Source: an uncultured beta proteobacterium (GTDB lineage Bacteria; Pseudomonadota; Gammaproteobacteria; Burkholderiales; Rhodocyclaceae). Taken from it: a stretch of DNA of 64,000 bases. This document shows positions 16,568 to 26,100 of the stretch, in pieces. Under the pieces are notes generated by a model. It had not been told where the DNA came from and made no database searches. It saw nothing but the letters and a program-made list of their open reading frames with translations. Both the position numbers and the translations under genes were made by a program. Position 1 is the first letter of the stretch; each line of letters begins with the position of its first letter. Where the stretch lies: NCBI GenBank assembly GCA_903886975.1, contig CAISOB010000041.1, positions 1 through 64,000 on the forward strand, in the 5' to 3' direction.

Positions 16568-17701
16568 ATGCGCAAGTTCCTTTCGTTCTTCATCGTTCTC
16601 CTTCTGCTGCCAGCGCTGGTCTTCGCCCAGCAGTTGCCCACTCCGCCGGCGCTCGCCGCCAAGTCCTGGCTGCTTGTTGAATTGGCTTCCGGCCAGGAGC
16701 TTGCGGCGCAGGCGCCCGACGAGCGTCTCGAACCGGCGTCGCTGACCAAGCTGATGACGGCTTATCTGACCTTCGCCGCGCTCAAGCAGGGAACGATAAA
16801 GATCGACCAGATGATTACCGTTTCCGAACGCGCGTGGCGCGCGCAAGGCTCGCGCATGTTCATCCAGGTCGGCAAGCAGGTCAAGGTTGAAGACCTGATC
16901 AAGGGCATGATCGTGCAGTCGGGCAACGATGCCTGCGTCGCCCTGGCCGAAGCCATCGCCGGCAGCGAGGACAATTTCGCCCAGATGATGAACCGCGAGG
17001 CGCAGCGCCTGGGCATGAAGAATTCCAGTTTCCGCAATGCCGCCGGGATGCCGGACGCACAGCACTACACGACGGCGCGCGACCTCGCGATCATCGCCGG
17101 CGCGCTGATCCGCGATTTTCCCGAGGACTATGCGAAGTATTACTCGCTCAAGGAATTCCGCTACAACAATATTACTCAACCCAATCGCAATCGCCTGCTG
17201 TGGCTCGACCCGTCAGTCGATGGAATGAAGACAGGACATACCGATGCCGCCGGCTTCTGCCTGATTTCCTCGGCCAAGCGCGGGCCACGCCGCCTGCTCG
17301 CCGTCGTTCTCGGTACGACCTCGGATGGCGTGCGTACGCAGGAGTCGCTCAAGCTGCTCAACTTCGGCTTCCAGTTCTACGACGCGGTTCAGCTCTATGC
17401 CAAGGGCCAGGCGGTGTCCGCGCTGAAAGTCTGGAAGGGCTCGGAAAAGACCGTCAACGCCGGCTTTGGCCGCGATTTCATTCTCGCCGTTCCCAAAGGC
17501 TATGCCGCTCGCCTCAAGGTCGAACTCGTCTCGCAGCAACCCCTGATCGCCCCGGTGACAGCCGGCCAGGCCATCGGAACACTGAAGGTCAGCCTTGACG
17601 ACAAGCCCTTTGGCGAATACCCGGTGGTGGCCATCGAAGGCGTGCCGGTAGCCAATATTTTTGGCCGCGCGATCGATACGATTCGTCTCTGGTTTAACTA
17701 A
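16568..17701 (+). CDS. dacC: D-alanyl-D-alanine carboxypeptidase (PBP5/6 type)
   Basis: The 377-residue protein starts at ATG 16568; a TTG nine bases upstream is in frame but unneeded. After a 20-residue signal peptide (ALVFA/QQLP) comes the serine peptidase S11 domain: SLTK with nucleophile Ser58, SGND as the SxN motif, and KTGHTDAAG as the KTG motif. A C-terminal PBP5-like domain ends in an amphipathic membrane anchor (NIFGRAIDTIRLWFN). It trims the terminal D-Ala from peptidoglycan pentapeptides. TATAAT at 16534-16539 is a possible -10 box. The gene order dacC-dat-ybeD-lipB-lipA is conserved in betaproteobacteria. Confidence 0.95.
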   Translation: MRKFLSFFIVLLLLPALVFAQQLPTPPALAAKSWLLVELASGQELAAQAPDERLEPASLTKLMTAYLTFAALKQGTIKIDQMITVSERAWRAQGSRMFIQVGKQVKVEDLIKGMIVQSGNDACVALAEAIAGSEDNFAQMMNREAQRLGMKNSSFRNAAGMPDAQHYTTARDLAIIAGALIRDFPEDYAKYYSLKEFRYNNITQPNRNRLLWLDPSVDGMKTGHTDAAGFCLISSAKRGPRRLLAVVLGTTSDGVRTQESLKLLNFGFQFYDAVQLYAKGQAVSALKVWKGSEKTVNAGFGRDFILAVPKGYAARLKVELVSQQPLIAPVTAGQAIGTLKVSLDDKPFGEYPVVAIEGVPVANIFGRAIDTIRLWFN

Positions 17702-17716
17702 CAAGAAAGAAAAGTC

Positions 17717-18589
17717 ATGAACGCCTATCTGAATGGCCAGTTTCTCCCGCTGAGCGAAGCCAAGATCTCACCGCTCGATCGCGGCTTCCTGTTCGGAGAT
17801 GGCGGCTATGAAGTCATCCCGGTCTATTCGCGCCATCCTTTCCGTATCGATGAACATCTGCGCCGCATGCAAGCGACCCTCGACGGGCTGCGCATCGTCA
17901 ATCCGCACAGCAACGACGAATGGCGCGCCATCATCCTGCGCCTCATTGAAGCGGCCGGGTTTGCCGATCAGGCGGTCTATATCCAGGTCACGCGCGGCGC
18001 CGACATTCGGCGCGACCATGCCTTCCCGCAGGGCGTGACGCCGACTGTCTTCCTGTTTACCGCGCCGCTCGTCGGCCCGACGCGGACCCAGCGCGAGGCC
18101 GGTATCGCGGCGATCACCGCTACCGACATTCGCTGGGACCGCTGCGACCTGAAGAGCGTGTCCATGGTCGGCAACGTGCTCACGCGCCAACTGGCCGTCG
18201 ACGCCGGTTGCGCCGAAGCGATCATGTTGCGCGACGGTTTTCTCACCGAGGGTTCGTCGACGAACGTCTTCTGCGTCAGGAACGGCATCATCCTCTGCCC
18301 GCCGAAGGACAACCGCATCCTCCCCGGAATCACCTACGACGTGGTGCTCGAACTCGCCGCGCGGCACGGCGCGCCGTTTGCCGTGCGGCCCGTCGCCGAA
18401 GCCGAAGTGCGTGCGGCCGACGAACTGTGGATCACCTCGTCGACCAAGGAAGTGCTGGCCATCACCACGCTCGACGGCAAGCCGGTCGGCCAGGGCGCGC
18501 AGGCCGGCAAGCCCGGCCCGGTGACCCGCCAGATGCACGCCTGGTATGCCGCCTTTCGCGATGAGGTGATGCGCGTTGCCGCAGTCTGA
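17717..18589 (+). CDS. dat: D-amino acid aminotransferase (class IV PLP enzyme)
   Basis: A 290-residue fold-type IV PLP enzyme with the N-terminal SPLDRGFLFGDGGYEVIPVY, the PLP lysine in RCDLKSVSMVGNVL, and EGSSTNVFCVRNG contacting the cofactor phosphate. It interconverts D-alanine and 2-oxoglutarate with pyruvate and D-glutamate, supplying D-amino acids for the wall. That suits its place directly after dacC (15 bp gap). A branched-chain aminotransferase is the alternative within the same fold, but length and neighbours favour Dat. Its 3' end overlaps ybeD by 14 bp. Confidence 0.9.
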   Translation: MNAYLNGQFLPLSEAKISPLDRGFLFGDGGYEVIPVYSRHPFRIDEHLRRMQATLDGLRIVNPHSNDEWRAIILRLIEAAGFADQAVYIQVTRGADIRRDHAFPQGVTPTVFLFTAPLVGPTRTQREAGIAAITATDIRWDRCDLKSVSMVGNVLTRQLAVDAGCAEAIMLRDGFLTEGSSTNVFCVRNGIILCPPKDNRILPGITYDVVLELAARHGAPFAVRPVAEAEVRAADELWITSSTKEVLAITTLDGKPVGQGAQAGKPGPVTRQMHAWYAAFRDEVMRVAAV

Positions 18590-18860
18590 ATTGCCGCCGG
18601 CGGGAGGAACACTGCTCGAATTCCCCTGCGCCTTTCCGATCAAGGTCATGGGCCCGGCTGATCCGGCCCTGGCTCAGGCGGTACTCGAAGTGGTGCTGCG
18701 GCACGCCCCGGATTTTGCCGCAGCGACGATGGAAATGCGCACCTCGAGCGGCGGCAAGTATCTGAGTCTCACCTGCACGATCAATGCCACATCGCAAGCC
18801 CAACTCGACGCGCTGTATCGCGAGCTTTCCGCTCACCCGATGGTCAAAGTCGTACTCTGA
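18576..18860 (+). CDS. ybeD: YbeD family protein (DUF493)
   Basis: The 94-residue protein begins at TTG 18576, inside the end of dat. The core [15 protein letters not shown] and the C-terminal [18 protein letters not shown] are typical of YbeD/DUF493, a small ACT-like (ferredoxin-like) fold. It is usually encoded between dacA and lipB, as here, and a link to lipoate metabolism or regulation has been suggested from that context. Its biochemical role is unknown. Confidence 0.9.
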   Translation: MPQSELPPAGGTLLEFPCAFPIKVMGPADPALAQAVLEVVLRHAPDFAAATMEMRTSSGGKYLSLTCTINATSQAQLDALYRELSAHPMVKVVL

Positions 18861-18865
18861 GCGCA

Positions 18866-19582
18866 ATGGATCTTGCCTTGACACAAGAAACCGCGGCTTC
18901 CGCCTTGACCGGTGCCGCCCTGACAAGGGGCGTTGCGGGGAGCGGGCATGCCGTCGTTTCCGCCATCAAGCTGCGCGCCTTCGGCCAGATCGACTATCAA
19001 GCGACCTGGCAGGCGATGATCGGCTTCACTTCGCGGCGCGGCGCGGACACCCCGGACGAACTGTGGCTTTGTGAACACCCGCCGGTCTACACGCTCGGCC
19101 TGGCCGGGCGCGCGGAACACCTTCTTTACGACAATGGAATACCGCTCGTCAAGATCGATCGCGGCGGACAGATCACCTACCACGGCCCCGGCCAGGTTGT
19201 GATCTATCTGCTCGTTGACCTCACGCGTCGCGGCCTTCGGGTGCGCGAATTCGTCCGCCGCATCGAGCAGGCGGTGATCGACCTGCTTGCCGAAAACGGC
19301 GTTGCGGCGGTCAGGATGGACGGCGCGCCGGGCGTCTATATCGCGCAGGGCGAGTCCCTGGCCAAGATCGCTGCGCTCGGACTGCGCGTGCGCAGGAACG
19401 GCTGCTATCATGGCCTGAGCTTCAACGTCGACATGGACCTCGCGCCTTACGCGGCGATCAATCCCTGCGGCTACGCCGGCATGCGGGTCACGCAGACGCG
19501 CGATCTGGGCATTGCCTTGTCGCCGGCGCAAACGGCCCGCGCGCTGGCCGCCCACCTTGCCGCACAACTGGAACGCGCATGA
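18866..19582 (+). CDS. lipB: Lipoyl(octanoyl) transferase LipB
   Basis: The 238-residue enzyme moves octanoyl from acyl carrier protein to lipoyl domains, the first step of lipoate synthesis. Motifs: [29 protein letters not shown], the catalytic Lys in [11 protein letters not shown], and the catalytic Cys in NPCGYAGM. The N-terminus carries about 30 residues before the usual start ([12 protein letters not shown]), so the true start could be further in. It overlaps lipA by 4 bp (ATGA), so the pair is translationally coupled. Confidence 0.95.
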   Translation: MDLALTQETAASALTGAALTRGVAGSGHAVVSAIKLRAFGQIDYQATWQAMIGFTSRRGADTPDELWLCEHPPVYTLGLAGRAEHLLYDNGIPLVKIDRGGQITYHGPGQVVIYLLVDLTRRGLRVREFVRRIEQAVIDLLAENGVAAVRMDGAPGVYIAQGESLAKIAALGLRVRRNGCYHGLSFNVDMDLAPYAAINPCGYAGMRVTQTRDLGIALSPAQTARALAAHLAAQLERA

Positions 19583-20610
19583 GCGAAAACATCCACGGTG
19601 ACCTGCCCGAACTCGCCGCAAGCGAAGTCAAGCCGGCAGCCAGCAACGCGGCCGCCAAGGTCGCCGGCGTCAAGCAGCGCGGCGAACTGAAGACCGCGCG
19701 TATTCCGATCAAGGTCGTCGCTGCCGGCGAGCCGCTGCGCAAACCGGCGTGGATACGCGTCAAGGCCGGCAACGAAATCGGCCGCTTCGGCGAAATCAAG
19801 CGCATGCTGCGCGAACAGAAGCTGCACACCGTCTGCGAGGAAGCCGCCTGTCCGAACATCGGCGAGTGCTTCGGGCGCGGCACGGCGACCTTCATGATTC
19901 TCGGGGACATTTGCACGCGCCGCTGCCCCTTCTGCGACGTCGGCCACGGCAAACCCCTGCCGCCCGATGCCGATGAGCCGGCGCACCTGGCCGCCAGCGT
20001 CGCCCACCTCAAGCTGCGCTATGTCGTGATCACCAGCGTGGACCGCGACGACTTGCGCGACGGCGGCGCCCAGCACTTCGTCGATGTCATCGCCGCCGTG
20101 CGCGAGCAATCGCCGATGACGACGATCGAAACCCTGGTCCCCGATTTTCGCGGCCGCATGGCGATCGCCATCGATGTCCTCGGCCAGAGCCTGCCCGACG
20201 TGCTCAACCACAACCTCGAAACGGTCCCGCGACTCTACCGGCAGGCGCGCCCCGGCGCCGACTACGCCCACTCGCTGGCCTTCATGAAAGCGTTCAAGGC
20301 GCGCTATCCGCAGATTCCGACCAAGTCCGGCCTGATGGTCGGACTCGGCGAGACCGACGACGAAATTCTCGACGTGCTGCACGACCTGCGCGCGAATGGC
20401 GTCGAGATGCTGACGATAGGCCAATACCTCGCGCCGTCGATTCACCACCTGCCAGTTTCGCGCTATGTGCATCCCGACACGTTCGCGCTCTACGAGCGCG
20501 AAGCGAAGGCCATGGGCTTTACCGGCGCGGCCTGCGGGCCCATGGTGCGTTCGAGCTACTGGGCCGACAAGCAGGCGCACAGCGCCGGTGTTGCACCGGT
20601 TTCTGAATGA
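19579..20610 (+). CDS. lipA: Lipoyl synthase LipA (radical SAM)
   Basis: The 343-residue radical-SAM enzyme inserts two sulphurs into the octanoyl group. The auxiliary cluster motif [12 protein letters not shown] and the SAM cluster motif CTRRCPFCD are intact, and the C-terminal RSSY that ligates the auxiliary cluster is present (MVRSSYWAD). The first 50 residues are an Ala/Lys-rich extension common in betaproteobacterial LipA. It is the last gene of the dacC-lipA run. Confidence 0.97.
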   Translation: MSENIHGDLPELAASEVKPAASNAAAKVAGVKQRGELKTARIPIKVVAAGEPLRKPAWIRVKAGNEIGRFGEIKRMLREQKLHTVCEEAACPNIGECFGRGTATFMILGDICTRRCPFCDVGHGKPLPPDADEPAHLAASVAHLKLRYVVITSVDRDDLRDGGAQHFVDVIAAVREQSPMTTIETLVPDFRGRMAIAIDVLGQSLPDVLNHNLETVPRLYRQARPGADYAHSLAFMKAFKARYPQIPTKSGLMVGLGETDDEILDVLHDLRANGVEMLTIGQYLAPSIHHLPVSRYVHPDTFALYEREAKAMGFTGAACGPMVRSSYWADKQAHSAGVAPVSE

Positions 20611-20917
20611 TTCTTGCAAGTCTAAGCAAGCAACCGGATCGCCAACAAAGAAGTCTTTGGACTTGTCCGCGCGAAACGACAAGATTGACGCAATAGCGCA
20701 TAGACCGAGCCGCTGCGCAATGACGGTTTCCCAACGCCAATGTTCGAAGAGGGTTGTCGCAGGTCGGCCCATTGCGGTCTGTCACGCTTCTCCAAACCGG
20801 CCGTTCACAGTTCACCGCCCCCACAGCTTTTCGCATTGGTCCGGCGATTGCTAGCACCTCTGTGCCGAGGTGGCGCAGATCATTGCGAAGCGACAACAGT
20901 CGGTCGAAAGCCCCGGA
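20611..20917. other. Intergenic region between convergent lipA and pbpC
   Basis: 307 bp with no supportable gene. Short frames on both strands have Arg/Ser-rich shadow-like composition. I see no clear terminator hairpin with a T-run, no direct repeats and no tRNA-like element. Confidence 0.6.
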
Positions 20918-23101
20918 TCAGCGGCCCTTTAGCGCCCGCACTTCGAAGCTGACCGCGTCGGCTTCCCTTCCGGCGCCGTCTTCCACGCTTAGCCGGTGGC
21001 GGCCCGGCCGCGGCAGCCACGTCAGAGGTGCCGTCGCCCGTCCGATGCTGCGGCCGTCCATGCGCCAACGCCAGCCGCTCTCGCCGCCCGACGAAAGACG
21101 CAAGGGCAAGCGCTGAAGCGGCGGCGGAATGTCGGGGTCGAGTGCGATCACCGTCCCATCGGCGGGATAGGAAATGCGCGCCAGTCCGCGGCGAACGGCG
21201 GCGCGGACGATGTTCGTCTCGGTGCCCGCGACGAACCATTCGCGCCGCGGCGGCTCGCGCGGCGGGTCGAAGCGCAGCTTGGCCCGCACCACGCCGGCAG
21301 GCGCCGCCGGCTCGCGGCTTCCCTGACGCGGTCGGCCGGTGGCCGGATCGCCGCGATGCAGCCAGTCCATCACCTCGCGCCAAACCGGCGCCGCGCCCGA
21401 AACGCCCGAGACCTCGTGCATGGGGTCGCCACTCGCATTGCCGACCCAGACCGCGACGGTGTAGCGGCTCGAAAAGCCGATGCACCAGTTGTCGCGCATG
21501 TCCTTGCTGGTCCCCGTCTTGGCGGCCGCCCAATAGGGCGTGGCGAGCCAGGATTCAAGGCCGAAAGTGCCGGCGCGCGCACTGCGGTCCGAAAGGATGT
21601 CGGCCACCAGGAAGGCGGCGGCGGGACTGAACACGGCGTGTGCGGTGCCGGAGAAGGCGCCGGCGCATCCGTCCTGCCGGCAGTTGATCGGCTGGCTTCC
21701 CAGCGTCACCCGCAGCGGCGACCAGCGGCCGCCGTTGGCGAGGCTGCGATAGCCGTTTGCCAGCATCAGCAGCGAGACGTCCGCCGAGCCGAGCGCCAGG
21801 CTGTAGCCGTACCAGTCGGCGCTTTCCGTCAGGCTGTCGAAGCCGGCACGGCGCAGCCGCTGATGGAAGGGATCGGTGCCGACGCGAACCAGCGTCTTCA
21901 CCGCGGGCACGTTGAGCGAGCCGGCGAGCGCCATGCGCGCCGACACCCAGCCGCGATAGTCGGGTTCGTAGTTCTGCGGCGCGTAGAGGCCGTTGCCGGT
22001 ATCGAGCGTCAGCGGCGCATCTTCGATCAGTGATGCCGGCGTCAAATGCCGCGTCTCGAAGGCCAGCGCATAGAGGAAGGGCTTCAGCGTCGAGCCCGCC
22101 TGGCGCAGCCCGACGACGCCGTCGACTTCGGCGGCGTCCGAAAGATCGCCGCTTGATCCCACCCAGGCCAGCACCTCGCCGCTGCGGTTGTCGAGCGCGA
22201 CTACGGCGCCGTCCTGGGCGTTCTGCCGCGCGAGTGCGGAAAGGTGACGGCGCAGCGATTGGACTGCCATGCGCTGGAGGTCGGCATCGAGGCTGGATTT
22301 GAGCTTCTGGCCCGCCTCGCTAAGCAGTTTGCGCGCCAGATGCGGCGCGACGCCGGGCGCGTCGGCCGAGACCTGCTGCGCTCCGGACAGCGCTGCTGTC
22401 GCCAGCGCGCCGAGCCCCTCGCACTCGCCGCCGCGCTGCGTTTCCTTGAGCAGATTGCAGGCCCTGCGCGCCACCAGCGCAGCCGCGGCGTTGGGCGAGC
22501 GCAGCAGCGCAGCGGCGAGCGCGGCTTCGCGTTCCTCCAGCCCGTTCGGCCACTTGCCGAACAGGCCGCGGCTCATCGCACCGACACCCTGCAGTTCACC
22601 GCGAAAGGCGACGAGATTGAGATAGGCCTCGACGATTTGCAGCTTGCTCCACGAGGCTTCGAGGCGCAGCGCGAACGCCGCTTGCGAGAGTTTTTCGAAC
22701 ACGCTGCGCCGGCCGCGCCGCCGGTTGTCTTCGTCGATGAGGCCGGCGAGCTGCATGGTGAGCGTGCTCGCGCCGCGCGTCCGCCGGCCCCAGAAGTTGC
22801 TCCACGCGGCGCTGCCGATGGCGCGCCAGTCGACGCCGTCGTGCTCGAAGAAGCGCTTGTCCTCGGAAACGATCACGGCGCGGACCAGCGCCGGCGACAC
22901 ATCTGCCAGCGGCGTCCACGGCAGCCGGCGTACGCGATGATCGATGCGCAGGCTTTGCAGTTCGCGCCCGTCGCGCGAGAGCAGCCAGGCGTCCGAGGGA
23001 ACGTAGGCCGCCTTCACCTCAGTGAAGCTCGGCAGCGCGAACGCCGGCAAAGAGGCGCACACTCCGCACGCCGCCAGCAACAGCAGCGGCCTGAAGTTCA
23101 A
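20918..23101 (-). CDS. pbpC: Penicillin-binding protein 1C
   Basis: A 727-residue bifunctional wall synthase. The frame extends upstream, but that part is antisense-frame coding of the macroglobulin gene; TTG 23101 overlaps that gene's stop by 4 bp with AAGGTGATGG upstream. The N-terminus is a short hydrophobic segment with a lipobox-like LAAC. The glycosyltransferase domain has VSEDKRFFEHDGVDW; the transpeptidase has GSTLKPFLYAL (SxxK), SLNVP (SxN) and KTGTSKDMRDNW (KTG). A C-terminal BiPBP_C domain follows. PBP1C paired with a bacterial alpha-2-macroglobulin is a known arrangement (pbpC-yfhM), proposed to protect and repair the wall after protease attack. Confidence 0.93.
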   Translation of the reverse strand: MNFRPLLLLAACGVCASLPAFALPSFTEVKAAYVPSDAWLLSRDGRELQSLRIDHRVRRLPWTPLADVSPALVRAVIVSEDKRFFEHDGVDWRAIGSAAWSNFWGRRTRGASTLTMQLAGLIDEDNRRRGRRSVFEKLSQAAFALRLEASWSKLQIVEAYLNLVAFRGELQGVGAMSRGLFGKWPNGLEEREAALAAALLRSPNAAAALVARRACNLLKETQRGGECEGLGALATAALSGAQQVSADAPGVAPHLARKLLSEAGQKLKSSLDADLQRMAVQSLRRHLSALARQNAQDGAVVALDNRSGEVLAWVGSSGDLSDAAEVDGVVGLRQAGSTLKPFLYALAFETRHLTPASLIEDAPLTLDTGNGLYAPQNYEPDYRGWVSARMALAGSLNVPAVKTLVRVGTDPFHQRLRRAGFDSLTESADWYGYSLALGSADVSLLMLANGYRSLANGGRWSPLRVTLGSQPINCRQDGCAGAFSGTAHAVFSPAAAFLVADILSDRSARAGTFGLESWLATPYWAAAKTGTSKDMRDNWCIGFSSRYTVAVWVGNASGDPMHEVSGVSGAAPVWREVMDWLHRGDPATGRPRQGSREPAAPAGVVRAKLRFDPPREPPRREWFVAGTETNIVRAAVRRGLARISYPADGTVIALDPDIPPPLQRLPLRLSSGGESGWRWRMDGRSIGRATAPLTWLPRPGRHRLSVEDGAGREADAVSFEVRALKGR

Positions 23102-26100
23102 TTGCCCACCATCACCTTGGCGTTCGGCGTCTCGCCGAAAACGTCGGGCGCGTACATCGCTTCGACACGCGTCGGCGGCAGGCTGAATTCGCCGGCGTTG
23201 TTGATGCGCGCCGTGTAGTCGATCTGGAAATGCCCCTTGGGCACGACTTCGTAATAGGCGCGGTAGAAGCCGAAGGTGCGCTCGACGAAGGTCGGCCACA
23301 CGCGCCGCGCGAGGCGATCTTCGTCGAGCGTGGCGATATGCGAATCGCGGCCGTCGCCGTCGCCGAGGATGCGGGCGCCCGCCGGAATCGGATCGGAGAC
23401 GACCACCCAGGTCATGTCCTGGTCGGCGTCGACGGCCAGCGTCACTCGCCACAGGTCACCGCGGCTCACCTTGCCCGAGACCTTCTCCTGGATCGGCGTC
23501 ACGCGGCGGCTGACCTTGTAGCCATACGCACGGGGTTCGCCGGCGGGGATCGCGGCGAGCACCTGTATCGACGCCCACGGCTTGCCGGCACCTTCGTGCG
23601 CCAATGACAAAGTCGAGCCGCCCTGCGACGGCCAGGGCAGGGCCAGCGGCTGCGTCTCCGCGCTGCCCTCGGGCGCCGCCTTCCAGTCGAAGGCGACGGA
23701 CGCCTTGCCGAAGCTCGCGCGCGTCGTGCCGTTCACCGCTTCGCGCTCGAAGGCCTTGCCGAATTTCTCCAGCACCACGCTGGCCCAGGCATTGGCGGTC
23801 GTCGTGTACCAGCGGCCGCGCACCTGTCGTTCCATCGCGCCGCGCACCAGGCGCGGCAGGTCGCCCTGCCAGCGCGCGTCGTCCAGCACCGCTTCGATCA
23901 GGCGGAATGCATTGGAGTCGCCGCTGATCATCATCCACCACCAGAAGTCCGACTTCTCGGTGGTGAAGCCGAGGCGTCCGCCGGTGTAGCTCAGGCGGTT
24001 CCTCAGTTCCTGTTCCGCGGCTTGCAGCTTCGCCGGGCGCTGCGGCAGTTCCGGCAGGCGCTTCGTCACCAGGTACCAGTCGATGGCGGCTGCGGTGGGC
24101 AGGCGCATCGCTTCGACGTCCAGCGCCGCCGCCGCGCGCGTCGGCGTGCGGCCGTAGCGGGTGAGCGCCTCGAGCGCCTGCAGCGTGCGGGCGACGGAAT
24201 CATCGTAAGGCGACCAGGACTTCGACTTGATGCGGCCTTCGACGAAGCTCGTCAATCCCTGCAGCAGGCGATCGCGCACGTCGTCCGGCAGGGCGAGCCC
24301 CGACGTCGCCGCCATGTCGAGGAGATAGGCGGAGAGCGTGGTGCTGCCAGGGCCTTCGCCGGGGAAGTACCTGGCCAGGCCGTCGGCATCCAGGTAGGCC
24401 GGCAGGCCGTCGACGACCGCCTGCCAGCGCTTGTTGTCGCGCAGCCCGACGGCGACGGAAACGCGCTGCTCGAGGCAGACGAACGGATATTCCTCGAAGA
24501 AGCGCCTCAAGCCGGCCGGCGGCGTGGACAGCTTCGGCGACAGGCCGACCTGCAGCCCGCCCTTGCCGGGCAAGGCGCCGGCGGGCGGCTCGGCCGGCAC
24601 TTCGAACGTGCCTTCGATGCGCGTGAACGTCGCCTGCTGCACGGTGACCGGAACCGCGGGTGCGACGTTCTGCGTGAGGCGCATGCGATCGCGCGCCTGT
24701 CCGCCTTCCTCGCTCGCCTCCAGTTCCCAGGCGAGCTGGTCGACACCCTCGGGCACCTCGACCGGCCAACTCAACTCGGCCGCACCCTCGGCCTCCAGTT
24801 GCACGCGGCGCTTGTCGAGCGCCTTGCCGCCGACCGTCGCCGCGACGGACACGGCCATGGCGCGGCCGGTGCCGTTGCGCAAGGTCAGCAGGGCCTCGAA
24901 CCGATCCTTCTCGCGCACCAGCGGCGGCAGGCCGGAGATCATTTGCAGGTCCTGGCGCGTGCGCACCGAGGCCGAACCGGTGCCGAACAGGGCGGCGCCG
25001 GACGTCGCCACGCCGACGAGCTTGAATTCCGTGAGCGAATCGTTCATCGGCACCTTGATCGTCGCCGCGCCGGCAGCGTCGAGCATGACGCGTGGATACC
25101 AGGCCAGCAGGGTGTCGAAGAGTTCGCGTGCCGGGCCGCGGCCGCCACCGCCGCCGGACGGCACCGCTTTCTTGCCGAAGTGGCGCTTGCCGATGACCTG
25201 CGATTGCGCGGTGGCCGTCTCCACCTCGTAGGCGCGCTTCTGCAACAGCGCATCGAGCAGATTCCAGCTCTCGTTGGGCTTCAGTTCGAGCAGCGCCTGG
25301 TCCACCGCGGCGAAAGCCACCTCGCTTCCCGCCGGCGCCGGCTTGCCGTCCGGCAGCGCGACCTTGAGGCGCACGGTGGCTTCTTCTCTTGGCCGGTACT
25401 CCGGCTTGTCGGGGATGACTTCGGTCTGCAGCCTGAAGCCGTCCGTCGCCACGCCGATCTCGGCGAGCCCCAGGCGGAACGCCGGCTTGGCGAGATCGAC
25501 CATGGCCGTCGGCTGCTGCGGATTCCACCACTCGCGGAACCAGCTCGCCGGCTCGCGCCAGCCCCACTGGAAGAACGAGTACCACTTGACCGGCTCGACT
25601 CGCCCGCGCACCGCCAGCACCGAAACGAAGACGTTGGGAGCCCACTCCGCCTTGATCGGCAACTCGATGACCGGATTGAAGCGCGACAGCGGCTTCACCA
25701 CGGTCTCGATGATGCCGCCGGCTTCGACGGCGATCAGGGCAGTGGCTTCGCGGAACGGCGTGCGCACCTGGAAGCGCGCCGTCTCGCCCGGCTTGTAGCC
25801 GCGCTTCTCGGGAATGACGTCGATGCGGTCCTGGTTGCCGGCGGTGAACCACAGATCGCCGCCGCCCGTGACCCAGTAGCTGTGGCTCGCGCGCGCGACG
25901 TTGCCGTCGCGGTCGCGCGTCTCGGCGAGCAGGTAGACCGAGCCCGGTTCGCTCGAACGCGGCTCGCACAGGAACAGACCCCGGCTGTCGGTGCGGCCGC
26001 TGCACACTTCGCCGAGGTCGACGTATTCGTCGTGATGCTCGTAGGCGTAGAAGCCGCCGACGATGCGGCGCCGATGGCTGTACTCGATGCGGCGCTGGCC

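Noticed and set aside
23102..23452. Upstream extension of the pbpC frame
   Set aside because: It overlaps the end of the macroglobulin gene in another frame and is Arg-rich without homology; TTG 23101 is the plausible start.
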